Of a stretch of DNA of 64,000 nucleotides, positions 1 to 9,788 are shown piece after piece. A program made the translations under genes and the position numbers. The notes under the pieces were generated by a model. That model was not told the DNA's origin, did no database searches, and worked only from the letters and a program-made list of their open reading frames with translations. Each line of letters opens with the position of its first letter. Positions within the stretch are counted from its first letter, which is position 1. Location: NCBI RefSeq assembly GCF_030247195.1, contig NC_080671.1, positions 411,008,044-411,072,043 of the forward strand, written 5' to 3'. The stretch is from Topomyia yanbarensis. Lineage: Eukaryota; Arthropoda; Insecta; Diptera; Culicidae.

Positions 1-386
1 GTAAGTTCACATTGGCTGTGAAATTTTGTATTGAACTCACTGCAAAGTAGAGTAGGGTCAAGTAGGTTAGTTTTCTTTGGCGTGATCGTGCGATGGAATT
101 TTTGCACTGATTTAGACAAACAAGCACTCGTCAAAAAGATTATACATCTGGCAATGTTTTGGCAATAATGATTTTATGTTTGGCTAAATATTTTACAAGC
201 TACAACTATTAAGGCGAAGGTACTTTTTTCGACGTTTTTGAAATTTGCGGGTACGATAGGTCACTTTATTCGAGGTTAAACAGAATGATGTGCAAGCTTA
301 GAAAATTTGCAGTACTACTTTTATTTGAAGAGTATGAATACTGCAGATATTTTAAAAATTAATAACACGAATAATAAATGGTATTT
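1..386. other. AT-rich non-coding DNA, nothing recognised
   Basis: No open frame of note and no repeat I recognise. The right edge (373-386) is one copy of the target duplication of the adjoining SINE. Confidence 0.5.
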
Positions 387-555
387 TTTTATTTTGACAT
401 ATGATATGGTTTTAACCTTAGGGTCATTCGCCTCTTTGTCGGGTTAGAGAAATCTCTTTAGAAAAATCTCTAACCCTATGTGCGGGGTTGGAAATTGAAA
501 CCAGGTGAGCTGCGTACAAGGCAATCGATTTACCAACTACGCTATCTCCACATCC
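387..555 (-). repeat. tRNA-derived SINE, Feilai-like (family S1), minus strand
   Basis: On the minus strand this reads from a tRNA-like head (GTAGTTGGTAAATCGATTGC) through a B-box-like stretch (ACCTGGTTTCAATTTCC) to a tail with GAGGCGAATGACC and AAGGTTAAAACC. The same order recurs on the plus strand at 33961-34118, 34185-34258 and 50568-50795, and split around 10551/11508. It is flanked by a 14-bp direct repeat AATAAATGGTATTT at 373-386 and 556-569, as expected for LINE-mobilised retroposition. The name is by memory of mosquito SINEs; the family relationship among copies here is seen directly. Confidence 0.85.
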
Positions 556-827
556 AATAAATGGTATTTATTGACATAATTCAGCTAATAAATTTAGGAA
601 ATGGCAAGTGATGGGTAAAATCATGAAACAATGTAGGGAAATGTTGAAAAAACTTGTATTTTGCGTCTAATTTTATACTTGCTAATGACTTCTTCGATGT
701 CCTCGTCGTCGCCAGAGTGTAGAGTAGAAGGTGTGCATTCCAGCTCACGTGGTTGCTAAGCTGCGGGACGACCATGTTTGCGCTTCATAGCAGTTTTTGG
801 ATTCTTTTTCCTTCTTAAGCGATCATG

Positions 828-1145
828 TGAAAAAAGTCCCCCAGAGGCGAGATTCGAACTCGCAACCTTTGAGACTCCCGCTCAATGCACTAATCCTTAT
901 GCTATCTCTGGGTATGGTGACATCCCAGAAAGAACATATGATTATCCCACTGGCGACGGTGATCGTACCCTGCCTGCAAAGCGAGAATCACACACAACGG
1001 CAGCCGATCACCCAAACACATTTTATCTGTTTATTTTAGGTTGCGAGTTCGAATCTCGCCTCTGGGGGGAATTTTTTTTACATGATTGCTTGGCTTCACT
1101 CACCATTTCCGATCATTTTTCCCTGTTGGATTCCACCAGTCCACA
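828..1145. repeat. tRNA-like SINE family S2, inverted composite copy
   Basis: The block holds a complete tRNA-like cloverleaf on the minus strand (839-912) and a second, partial tRNA T-arm plus acceptor strand on the plus strand (1038-1069). The two form a perfect ~30-bp inverted repeat. Sequence beyond 1070 (TCACCATTTCC, then GTTGGATTCCACC) matches in inverse orientation the flank of the related copy at 16440-16690, so this is two copies of one family joined head to head. The segment between them (923-1030) also matches 16585-16680. It is not a protein gene; the open frames across it are by-products. Confidence 0.65.
839..912 (-). other. tRNA-like cloverleaf inside SINE S2
   Basis: On the minus strand the acceptor arms CCCAGAG and CTCTGGG pair perfectly. 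The D stem GCA/TGC, anticodon stem TTGAG/CTCAA and T stem GCGAG/CTCGC (loop TTCGAAT) all form. The anticodon loop CGGGAGT would give anticodon GGA but has G instead of the near-invariant U at position 33. The copy sits in a repeat. I therefore call it a Pol III promoter-bearing tRNA relic rather than a working tRNA gene. Confidence 0.6.
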
Positions 1146-1330
1146 ATACTTGTGTTCAGCATTAATTTTAACGTAAGAAAAAACTCACTTGATATTTTTT
1201 TTACATTGATCAAATATACTGTACTAAGGACGAAAAGCTATGGGTTTTCGCAGAACAACACGTGAAAAATTAATCGACGCCGTTACTACTACATCCGATC
1301 CACGGTAACAGCCGAAATGACAGTCGTTAA

Positions 1331-1386
1331 CGGTGTTCTCTACCGTGTATCTAATTCACGGTGTTCTCTAACGTGTATCTAATTCA
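1331..1386. repeat. 28-bp tandem duplication
   Basis: CGGTGTTCTCTACCGTGTAT and the following CTAATTCA occur twice back to back (1331-1358, 1359-1386), differing at one base. The rest of 1146-1775 is AT-rich with nothing else recognised apart from the MITE end at 1390-1467. Confidence 0.85.
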
Positions 1387-1389
1387 CAC

Positions 1390-1467
1390 AACATAAAAAA
1401 TCTGGGATCAAAAATTGTGAAAAAAATCTGTGGCATTATCGAAAAATCTGTGAATATGGTAACCCTG
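1390..1467. repeat. hAT-like MITE end fragment
   Basis: This reads AAAAAATCTG...TGTGAATATGGTAACCCTG and closely matches the right end of the element at 59062-60368. On the minus strand the terminus is CAGGGTTACCATATTCACAG, the CAGGG start being typical of hAT-type ends. Only one end is evident here. Confidence 0.55.
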
Positions 1468-1814
1468 ATATGTATACAAATGTAAAGAAATCAGTCAAAA
1501 AGGTAGCAATATCAAAAATAGAAAGCCTTATCTAAACTTAGAACAATGGAAAATTGGACAGATTACAACAAAAGATTGATTGAATGTCAGAAAAAAGCAT
1601 GAGATGAAATCATGATTAATAGAAAATTAATAATGAGGAAAAATATAACAAGATCGCAAAAATAGAATAAAAAAACTAGAAAAAAATAATTGCACACATT
1701 TAAGGAACATATAATATTGACTTATCAAAAACGACACATTGGAAAAATAAGCAAAACAATTGAAAACCCTATTTTATCCATTTAGCAGTGAGATGAGATG
1801 AGATAATAGGAAAG

Positions 1815-2030
1815 AAAAAATGAAAGGAATGAAAAGAAATGGTATGAATGAAAGGAATGAAAGAAACGAATGAAAGGAATGAAAAGAATGAAAGGAATGC
1901 AAGGAATGAAAAGAATGAAAGGAATGGAAGGAATGAAAGGAATGGAAGGAATGAAAGAAATGAAAGGAATGAAAGGAATGAAAGTAATGAAAGGAATGAA
2001 AGGAATGAAAGGAATGAAAGGAATGAAAGG
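1815..2030. repeat. GGAATGAAA minisatellite, left part
   Basis: Degenerate 9-bp tandem units (GGAATGAAA). It is the left portion of one array that resumes at 9789 on the other side of the BEL/Pao insertion. The left side is more degenerate than the right. Apparent open frames (Lys-Gly-Met, or Phe-His-Ser on the other strand) are translations of the repeat. Confidence 0.95.
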
Positions 2031-2800
2031 TGTTATCGGACCTAACAGGTCCGCGCGCACCTCTACTGCTACATACCTTGGTCCGCATTCTGCACGCATC
2101 GAACCGTAGAAAGCAAACCCGCTGGGCTCGTAGCAGGTATAGACACCTGTCAAGTGTCACTTCGGCAGGTACAGACTTATGTCAAGTGTCATCTCGGTGA
2201 GTAACGAAGAAGGAGAAGAGTCTTACAAACCTATCGCTAAAACGTGTCCATTTAAAATTATATTCTTATAGTTAAACTTTACCTAAAACTATATTCTTAC
2301 TATTGTACAAGTGTTGAAATTAGCAATATTTATCCACCTAAAAGTGCTGCGTGAGTAGATACAAATCTTGCAATGAATTTATATTTATAAATCTAAACTG
2401 CAGCGCATAACTCTGCTTCGCTGGTCTACCCTAACCTGTGTCGTAGCAACCTAACCTGAAACCATACAGTGAACTGGATACCTGGAACCATCCTATGAAT
2501 GGGCTAAACTAAAACTTATATTACAGTCCGATATTACCCATATATTGCTGCATATACTTACCTATATTGTTGATCCAATACGAAGAACGGGTTGAATGAC
2601 TAAACGTAAGTGCCTTTATACAACTATATTATTACATATTTAATTAGAATCTACAAGTTATATTTAAATACCGTTATATATAATGTATTATCCAACACAG
2701 GAAAATTATAATCTCCCTATCAGTACGTCGGTCGTTTTATTATCGGAGATTTATAATATCGGAATAACCCTTTCATGCACGTTGACCGAAATTGTCAACA
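2031..2800 (+). repeat. 5' LTR of the BEL/Pao element
   Basis: Starts TGTTATCGGACC and ends GAAATTGTCAACA. It matches 9019-9788 base for base as far as I could follow (constant offset 6988). It should contain the promoter and RNA start. GTGAGTAAC near 2197 and ACGTAAGTG near 2604 resemble 5' splice sites, but no splicing is shown. Confidence 0.95.
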
Positions 2801-2840
2801 TCTTATAATTTTCGTTTACGGATTGAGTTTAAATTGAGCA
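2801..2840 (+). promoter_or_regulatory. Leader between LTR and Gag-Pol; no obvious primer-binding site
   Basis: Most LTR elements have a TGG-starting complement of a tRNA 3' end directly after the 5' LTR. The 40 bases here (beginning TCTTATAATTTTCG) contain no TGG. Priming may use an internal tRNA segment or another route; this is unresolved. Confidence 0.5.
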
Positions 2841-5800
2841 ATGTCGGGTCGGTCAAAAGCGGTCGCGAAAAGTGGTTCGAAAGGTTCGCGGTCAAAGGCA
2901 AAAGTCGGAGTTGAAAGTGGTAGTGAAATACAAGTGGAAGATGGTGCGTTTGGTGGTGTGTCAGTGGTGGTCGAAGAGAATATGGAGGTAGAGCGACAAC
3001 CAGATATAACTCTTCCCGGTCAGGCGTGTAAGATATGCGGTGGTCCGGACACCGACGACATGGTTCAGTGCGACGAGTGCGACAAGTGGCATCACTTCGC
3101 TTGCGTGGGGGTAACGAAGGAGATCGAGAACCAGAGCTGGAGCTGTCCCAACTGTACTACGGCAAAAGGGATCCGGCGAAAATCTACGATTTCAAACCAG
3201 ACTCCAGCGATAGTGAATCAAGTCACAGACAGCATAAAGCAGAGACCAGGAGCCAGCCAGAACCAACTAATTTCCAGTACCCCTCAGTTGCAGCAGCGAG
3301 AACAGCAGCAACTGAATAAAACAAGCAAGTCGGTCAAGCAGAAGGCTCTTTCGGAACAACCACCCAGAGGATCTCTCTCAATGGTCTCATACGCATCTTC
3401 TAAGAACTCGCTGCTGAAACTGGAGCTATTGAAATTGGAAGAGGAGCATGCGCTTGATCAACAAGCAGCAGCGAAGCAGCGTCTGTACGTGGATAGGAAA
3501 TACAACATTCTCCAACAGATGGCAAGCCGGACGAATGTGTACTCCCACGACGGTTTGAGTCGCGTGAACGACTGGATAAATGATGTCAACAAGCTTCAGA
3601 AGGAAGGACAGATGGTCGATTCGGCTCCAAAACACTTCAACCCACAACAAAATTCAACGCACAACGCTTCTGACAGGGCAGAAGACCATCGGGATATTTC
3701 GAATGGGCAGTGTTCGGAACAAAATGCATCGCATCGAAGTAACCAATCGTATTCTCGGATTTCTGACAACGGTAGCATACATTCTAGGCCAATTTCGGTA
3801 CAGAATTCGGAAAGATGTGGCCCCTGTCCAGACAGTCAATCATCCGTTCGAATCCCCAGCCGCATCAGCAGACCCAATTCGATCACCAATCCGGACCGAG
3901 CGGAGCAGCAGCAACTTCCACAGGACAGTGGCTTGACGTACCAACGCGCATCGAAGTATAGTCGATCCATTATACATCGGAACCCTTTAGAACCACAACA
4001 AGCTCGTCAGCCCACCCGGGCACAGCTTGCAGCTCGACAAGCAATATCAAGGGATTTACCTACATTCTCTGGTAATCCTGAAGATTGGCCGATCTTTCTG
4101 TCATCGTTCAACAGCACAACGGCGATGTGCGGATTCACGATGGATGAGAATATTATCCGGCTGCAGAAGAGCTTAAAAGGACGAGCATACGAAGCGGTGA
4201 AGAGCCGTCTGATGCACCCCTCTAACGTTCCAGGAGTGATGGCTACTTTGAAGATGATGTTTGGGCAACCTGAGGCCATTGTATATTCTCTGATCGCCAA
4301 GATCAATGCCTTACCACCTCTGAGGGAGGACAAGTTAGAGACTATTGTCGACTTTGCGGTGAATGTACAAAACTTCTGTGCAACAGTGGATGCGTGTGGG
4401 CTGGAGGACCACCTTTACAATGTCTCACTACTTCAGCAACTCGTCAATAAACTGCCGCCAACGATAAAGTTAGACTGGGCGTGCCATCGTCGAGCTCTAC
4501 CCAGGGTCAACTTGGCGACCTTCGGGGACTGGGTCTACTCTCTTGCTGAAGCCGTGAGCACGGTGGCCGTCCCTTCGATTGCACAGGAGCATAAGCCTGC
4601 ACGTAATGAAGGACGCGGTCCTAAGAAGGGCAACGCTTTCTTGAACGCTCACCTTGAATCACCTGAGCAGATTCCGGCATATAAGACGCCCAACGCAGAC
4701 GCCAACGACAGGGCGCCACTCGTGCCCAAAGCTCGCGTCAACTACGACTGTCCAACGTGCAAGGGTACATGTAAAGCGGCAGACAAATGCAAGCGTTTTC
4801 TGGAACTATCTCGAGATGCGAGATGGGCAGCGGTTCGGGAATTTGGTTTGTGCCGAACATGCTTACGTCGTCACAATGGGAACTGCAAAGCAAAACCCTG
4901 CGGCAAAAATGGCTGTATCGTCAGACACCACGAGTTATTACACAACGACCAGAAAAACGAGCGTCCTCCACCAAATACCGTGCATTCTTTGTCTGTACAA
5001 CCTGGACCGAGCCAAGGGCATGGGATCAACCATCATCGAGCATCGTCGTCTGCTATACTGTTCCGATACTTACCCGTAGTACTGCAAGGAATCAACAAGG
5101 CCGTTCATGCCTATGCTTTCTTCGATGACGGTTCAGAACTTACACTTCTCGACAGCGGGTTGGCTGACGAGCTTCAGTTAGATGGTGAAGTCAGTCCACT
5201 GTGTCTGCGGTGGACAGGAGGTAAAGAGCGTCACGAAGAGAGCTCTCGAATCGTTGACGTAGGAATATCAGGAGTAAACGGCAACACCAAGGTGTTTAAT
5301 CTGCGTAACGTAAGAACGGTAGGAGAACTACAGCTTCCACGCCAAACTCTGGACATCACCGAGTTGTCGCAACTGTACCCACACTTACGAGGTCTGCCAA
5401 TAGAACCGTATCATGAGGCACAGCCGCGTATCCTGATAGGACTGAAGCATGCACGGGTCGGTTTGGTTTTGCAAAGCAGAGAGGGTCGAATAGATCAGCC
5501 GATCGCAGCTAAGACAAGGCTAGGATGGACTGTATACGGTGGTTATGTCGAAGAAGCTCCCTATATAGTCCAATGTGCGTTTCACGAGCACCACCCAGAA
5601 GAACAGATGGACGAAAGCCTACATCGTAGTATGAAGGAGTATTTCGCCCTGGACAGTCTCGGAGTATCGAAACCGGACAACATACTCTTATCTACCGATG
5701 ATCGTCGGTCACAACACCTGCTACAGTCACTTACAAAATTCAGAAACGGTAGATACGAGACGGGGCTACTCTGGCGATTTGACGACCTTCGCCTCCCTGA

Positions 5801-8800
5801 CAGCCGCGCGATGGCACTTCGACGATTTTACTCTCTTGAGAAACGCATGGAGAAGGATGCAGTGTTAGCCAAAGCCCTCAACCGACAGATTGCAGATTAT
5901 ATTACCAAAGGATATATCAGGAAACTTTCGAGTCTGGAGCTCGCTCAATCATACGCTCGTACGTGGTACCTTCCCGTTTTTCCCGTAACAAACCCAAACA
6001 AGCCTGGGAAACTGAGAATCGTATGGGATGCAGCGGCCACGGCTTACGGCCAATCTCTTAATTCCGGACTACTGAAGGGTCCTGATCAGCTTTGTTCTCT
6101 ATTCTCCATACTTCTTCAGTTCAGGGAGCACCGAGTTGGACTGACAGGAGACATCCGTGAAATGTTTCACCAGGTGGATATCCTAGAAGAAGACCAGCAG
6201 TGCCAACGGTTCTACTGGAGAGACGAGAACGGAGAAATCGCAACATACGTTATGCGTGTGATGACATTCGGTGCCTGCTGTTCTCCGAGCTGTGCTCAAT
6301 ATGTTAAAAATGCCAACGCCGAGCGCTACGCACAACTTCACCCGGTAGCAGCGGAAGTCATAACGAAAAGGCACTACGTGGATGACATGCTGGTGAGCGT
6401 AGAAACAGAAGAGGAAGCAATCAGTTTGGCACAGGAAGTGAAGCTCGTACACTCAAAAGGCGGGTTCGAAATCCGTAACTGGATTAGCAACTCTGGTCGT
6501 GTATTGGCAGCCCTGAAGGAAGAAACCATCGAAGAGAAAAATCTGGATCTGTCATCCGAGATGGCCACCGAGAAGGTGCTAGGGATGTGGTGGTGTACGT
6601 CGTCGGACGCCTTCACCTACAAGGTCGGCTGGAGCCGGCATGATCGAGCGCTGCTAGAAGGCCAACGGTATCCTACTAAAAGGGAAGTACTCCGGGTGCT
6701 CATGACGATCTTCGATCCACTTGGACTGATTGCTAACTTCCTGATGTTCCTGAAGATTTTACTGCAAGAAGTTTGGCGATCTGGCGTTCAGTGGGATGAC
6801 CCGATCAGCGAATCTTCATTCGAGAAGTGGAAGCGGTGGCTGCAGGTTCTTCCGCGAGTGGAACAGGTCACGGTCCCGCGATGCTACCGCATTCGGACTA
6901 GTTCCAGTGCAAATTATGAAGTACAGCTGCACACATTTGTCGATGCCAGTGAGAACGGCTTTGCCGCCACCATATATCTACGCTTTGTCCAGAACAAGAT
7001 CGTGGAGTGCGTTCTAGTCTCGGCCAAGACACGGGTGGCACCACTGAAATTCACTTCAATTCCGAGGCTTGAACTCCAAGCAGCTGTTGTAGGTGCAAGA
7101 TTAGCACGATCGATTGGAGAATCCCTTTCTATTCCAATCTCTAACCGTTTTTTCTGGACTGATTCCTGGGATGTAATGTGCTGGATAAACTCGGATCATC
7201 GACGGTACTCCCAGTTTGTAGCGTTTCGAGTTAGTGAGATTCTCGAAATCACTGAGATAAATGAATGGCGCTGGGTGCCCACCAAGCTCAACGTAGCCGA
7301 TGACGCTACCAAATGGACTGGTCAGCCGGATATGACTCCCGACAGTAGATGGTTTAAAGGACCAGATTTTCTTTGGCGTCCGGAGGCGGAGTGGCCACAA
7401 TCGCCGGCCAAAAGCGGTTCCACAATCGCAGAGCTTCGCCCCAACCTTCTATTGCACTACACGGTCCCTGAAGCAGTAATCGATGTGAATAAGTTCTCCA
7501 GCTGGAAGCGACTCGTCAATATCGTCGGATATGTATACCGCCTTCCAGCCAACTGCAAACTGCAACTCCAAGGGAAGCCGATCGTTTCGGGTCCACCAAC
7601 AACAGAAGAGCTCAAGAAGGCAGAGAGCTACCTTCATCGCCACGCGCAACTGGAAGCGTACCAAGGAGAAGTGACTCTGTTGCGTAGGGCACAGGAATTC
7701 CCGGAAGAACCACGCAAGCAAATTCCAAAGAACAGCGAACTGTACCAGCTAACGCCCGTACTCGATCAACGGGGCGTCATCAGGATGAAGGGTAGAACAC
7801 GGTTCTGCGACTACGTAACAGAAGACGCAAAGAATCCTATTGTTTTACCTCGCGACCACCACCTAACCACCTTGATCATAGCATACTACCACCAAAAATA
7901 CCACCACCAGAACCATGAAACCACCATAAATGAAATCCGACAGAAATATAAGATTTCACGACTACGAGTTTGCTACGCTAAAGTCAGAAGGCAATGTCAA
8001 CGTTGTAAAAATGATAACTCAGTTCCACGTCCTCCAATCATGGCCGATCTTCCGCCAGCACGGCTCGCGGCATTCTCACGTCCATTCACGCACGTTGGGA
8101 TCGACTACTTCGGGCCAATGGAGGTCGTCGTCGGTAGAAGAGTGGAAAAACGATGGGGAATGCTCGCAACCTGTTTAACCATTCGTGCGATACACATTGA
8201 GCTGGTACACTCACTTAGCACGGACTCATGCATCATGGCTCTACGCAGCTTTATCGCCCGTCGCGGTTTGCCCAGGATGATATACAGCGACCGTGGGACA
8301 AACTTTGTCGGCGCAAGTCGAGAACTACGGAATGCCGAGTCCGCTATCAACCAACAGGCGATAATGGCTGAGTTCGTCAGCTCCGAAACTAAATGGTTGT
8401 TCAACCCTCCGGCTTCGCCGCACATGGGCGGCAGTTGGGAACGCCTGATCCGCACTGTTAAAAAGAATCTGGCCGCCATCTGCCCGACGAAGAAACCGAC
8501 CGATGAAGTACTCCGGAGCCTTCTGACTGAGATTGAGAACGTAGTGAACTCTCGGCCATTGACCCACGTTCCGATCGATGATGAATCGGACCCCGCTCTA
8601 ACTCCGAACCATTTCCTGCTCGGTTCCTCGAATGGAACGAAGCCACTCACTGTAAACGACGACAGCGGCATCGGGTTGCATCAAGGCTGGCGTGCATCGC
8701 AAGCGCTGGCCAATCAATTTTGGAGGCGCTGGATAACAGACTACCTGCCAGAGATCACCCGAAGGACGAAGTGGTTCATCCATACGAAACCCATGTGTGT

Positions 8801-8987
8801 AGGGGACGTCGTTGTCATCGTCGATCCGAAACTGCCGAGAAACTGTTGGCCGAAGGGAAAGATCATCGAGACCTGCAATTCCAGAGACGGTCAGATACGG
8901 TCAGCCACTGTACGGACGGTGAATGGCGTGTACGAGCGGCCTGTAGCCAAGCTTGCTGTGCTGGATGTTCGGCGCGACGGGAAGTAA
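2841..8987 (+). CDS. BEL/Pao Gag-Pol polyprotein with N-terminal PHD finger
   Basis: The 2048-aa frame is intact. In order: PHD-type zinc finger C63-C105 (CKICGG...CDECDKWHH...CPNC); Gln-rich linker; Pao Gag domain (DUF1759 type) from about 406 (LPTFSGNPEDW) to 550; Cys/His zinc cluster 637-702; aspartic protease with DDGS at 762-765; Pao reverse transcriptase with YVDD at 1179-1182; RNase H with D1368, E1411, D1441 and D1487; integrase with an HHCC zinc region starting near H1674 and acidic residues D1755, D1817 and E1867; then a C-terminal domain seen in Pao integrases. All catalytic residues I looked for are present. The start is the first ATG after the LTR leader. It would act as the cytoplasmic particle and integration machinery. 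The PHD finger might read histone marks at the target, but that is inference. Confidence 0.96.
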   Translation: MSGRSKAVAKSGSKGSRSKAKVGVESGSEIQVEDGAFGGVSVVVEENMEVERQPDITLPGQACKICGGPDTDDMVQCDECDKWHHFACVGVTKEIENQSWSCPNCTTAKGIRRKSTISNQTPAIVNQVTDSIKQRPGASQNQLISSTPQLQQREQQQLNKTSKSVKQKALSEQPPRGSLSMVSYASSKNSLLKLELLKLEEEHALDQQAAAKQRLYVDRKYNILQQMASRTNVYSHDGLSRVNDWINDVNKLQKEGQMVDSAPKHFNPQQNSTHNASDRAEDHRDISNGQCSEQNASHRSNQSYSRISDNGSIHSRPISVQNSERCGPCPDSQSSVRIPSRISRPNSITNPDRAEQQQLPQDSGLTYQRASKYSRSIIHRNPLEPQQARQPTRAQLAARQAISRDLPTFSGNPEDWPIFLSSFNSTTAMCGFTMDENIIRLQKSLKGRAYEAVKSRLMHPSNVPGVMATLKMMFGQPEAIVYSLIAKINALPPLREDKLETIVDFAVNVQNFCATVDACGLEDHLYNVSLLQQLVNKLPPTIKLDWACHRRALPRVNLATFGDWVYSLAEAVSTVAVPSIAQEHKPARNEGRGPKKGNAFLNAHLESPEQIPAYKTPNADANDRAPLVPKARVNYDCPTCKGTCKAADKCKRFLELSRDARWAAVREFGLCRTCLRRHNGNCKAKPCGKNGCIVRHHELLHNDQKNERPPPNTVHSLSVQPGPSQGHGINHHRASSSAILFRYLPVVLQGINKAVHAYAFFDDGSELTLLDSGLADELQLDGEVSPLCLRWTGGKERHEESSRIVDVGISGVNGNTKVFNLRNVRTVGELQLPRQTLDITELSQLYPHLRGLPIEPYHEAQPRILIGLKHARVGLVLQSREGRIDQPIAAKTRLGWTVYGGYVEEAPYIVQCAFHEHHPEEQMDESLHRSMKEYFALDSLGVSKPDNILLSTDDRRSQHLLQSLTKFRNGRYETGLLWRFDDLRLPDSRAMALRRFYSLEKRMEKDAVLAKALNRQIADYITKGYIRKLSSLELAQSYARTWYLPVFPVTNPNKPGKLRIVWDAAATAYGQSLNSGLLKGPDQLCSLFSILLQFREHRVGLTGDIREMFHQVDILEEDQQCQRFYWRDENGEIATYVMRVMTFGACCSPSCAQYVKNANAERYAQLHPVAAEVITKRHYVDDMLVSVETEEEAISLAQEVKLVHSKGGFEIRNWISNSGRVLAALKEETIEEKNLDLSSEMATEKVLGMWWCTSSDAFTYKVGWSRHDRALLEGQRYPTKREVLRVLMTIFDPLGLIANFLMFLKILLQEVWRSGVQWDDPISESSFEKWKRWLQVLPRVEQVTVPRCYRIRTSSSANYEVQLHTFVDASENGFAATIYLRFVQNKIVECVLVSAKTRVAPLKFTSIPRLELQAAVVGARLARSIGESLSIPISNRFFWTDSWDVMCWINSDHRRYSQFVAFRVSEILEITEINEWRWVPTKLNVADDATKWTGQPDMTPDSRWFKGPDFLWRPEAEWPQSPAKSGSTIAELRPNLLLHYTVPEAVIDVNKFSSWKRLVNIVGYVYRLPANCKLQLQGKPIVSGPPTTEELKKAESYLHRHAQLEAYQGEVTLLRRAQEFPEEPRKQIPKNSELYQLTPVLDQRGVIRMKGRTRFCDYVTEDAKNPIVLPRDHHLTTLIIAYYHQKYHHQNHETTINEIRQKYKISRLRVCYAKVRRQCQRCKNDNSVPRPPIMADLPPARLAAFSRPFTHVGIDYFGPMEVVVGRRVEKRWGMLATCLTIRAIHIELVHSLSTDSCIMALRSFIARRGLPRMIYSDRGTNFVGASRELRNAESAINQQAIMAEFVSSETKWLFNPPASPHMGGSWERLIRTVKKNLAAICPTKKPTDEVLRSLLTEIENVVNSRPLTHVPIDDESDPALTPNHFLLGSSNGTKPLTVNDDSGIGLHQGWRASQALANQFWRRWITDYLPEITRRTKWFIHTKPMCVGDVVVIVDPKLPRNCWPKGKIIETCNSRDGQIRSATVRTVNGVYERPVAKLAVLDVRRDGK

Positions 8988-9008
8988 GCCAACCACAGGA
9001 TGGCGTAC

Positions 9009-9018
9009 TGGGGGGCAG
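9009..9018 (+). promoter_or_regulatory. Polypurine tract of the BEL/Pao element
   Basis: TGGGGGGCAG directly precedes the 3' LTR, the expected place for the plus-strand DNA primer. It is short and ends CAG, so the exact primer end is not certain. Confidence 0.75.
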
Positions 9019-9788
9019 TGTTATCGGACCTAACAGGTCCGCGCGCACCTCTACTGCTACATACCTTGGTCCGCATTCTGCACGCATCGAACCGTAGAAA
9101 GCAAACCCGCTGGGCTCGTAGCAGGTATAGACACCTGTCAAGTGTCACTTCGGCAGGTACAGACTTATGTCAAGTGTCATCTCGGTGAGTAACGAAGAAG
9201 GAGAAGAGTCTTACAAACCTATCGCTAAAACGTGTCCATTTAAAATTATATTCTTATAGTTAAACTTTACCTAAAACTATATTCTTACTATTGTACAAGT
9301 GTTGAAATTAGCAATATTTATCCACCTAAAAGTGCTGCGTGAGTAGATACAAATCTTGCAATGAATTTATATTTATAAATCTAAACTGCAGCGCATAACT
9401 CTGCTTCGCTGGTCTACCCTAACCTGTGTCGTAGCAACCTAACCTGAAACCATACAGTGAACTGGATACCTGGAACCATCCTATGAATGGGCTAAACTAA
9501 AACTTATATTACAGTCCGATATTACCCATATATTGCTGCATATACTTACCTATATTGTTGATCCAATACGAAGAACGGGTTGAATGACTAAACGTAAGTG
9601 CCTTTATACAACTATATTATTACATATTTAATTAGAATCTACAAGTTATATTTAAATACCGTTATATATAATGTATTATCCAACACAGGAAAATTATAAT
9701 CTCCCTATCAGTACGTCGGTCGTTTTATTATCGGAGATTTATAATATCGGAATAACCCTTTCATGCACGTTGACCGAAATTGTCAACA
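9019..9788 (+). repeat. 3' LTR of the BEL/Pao element
   Basis: 770 bp, TG...CA, apparently identical to the 5' LTR. It is followed at once by AAAGG and resumption of the minisatellite. It should supply the polyadenylation site, which I cannot place from sequence. Confidence 0.95.

Larger units (their letters stand above)
2031..9788 (+). mobile_element. Full-length BEL/Pao LTR retrotransposon
   Basis: The element is 7758 bp: a 770-bp 5' LTR, a short leader, one Gag-Pol frame, a purine-rich tract and a 770-bp 3' LTR. The LTRs begin TG and end CA and look identical by eye. The 5-bp duplication AAAGG (2026-2030, 9789-9793) fits BEL/Pao integrases, though the minisatellite target itself repeats this motif. 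Identical LTRs and an unbroken frame imply very recent insertion and possible competence. It sits inside a GGAATGAAA minisatellite. Confidence 0.96.

Noticed and set aside
839..912. Functional tRNA gene
   Set aside because: Good stems but G33 in the anticodon loop and location in a dispersed repeat.
778..1176. 132-codon plus-strand frame
   Set aside because: Runs across a tRNA-SINE composite; the peptide follows SINE sequence and has a counterpart at 16359-16682 for the same reason.
1774..2160. Open frames of Phe-His-Ser, Lys-Gly-Met and Asn-Glu-Arg repeats beside the left LTR
   Set aside because: They are translations of the GGAATGAAA minisatellite and the LTR edge.
8105..8671. 188-codon minus-strand frame within the polyprotein gene
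   Set aside because: Opposite the integrase coding strand; codon-shadow of a real gene.
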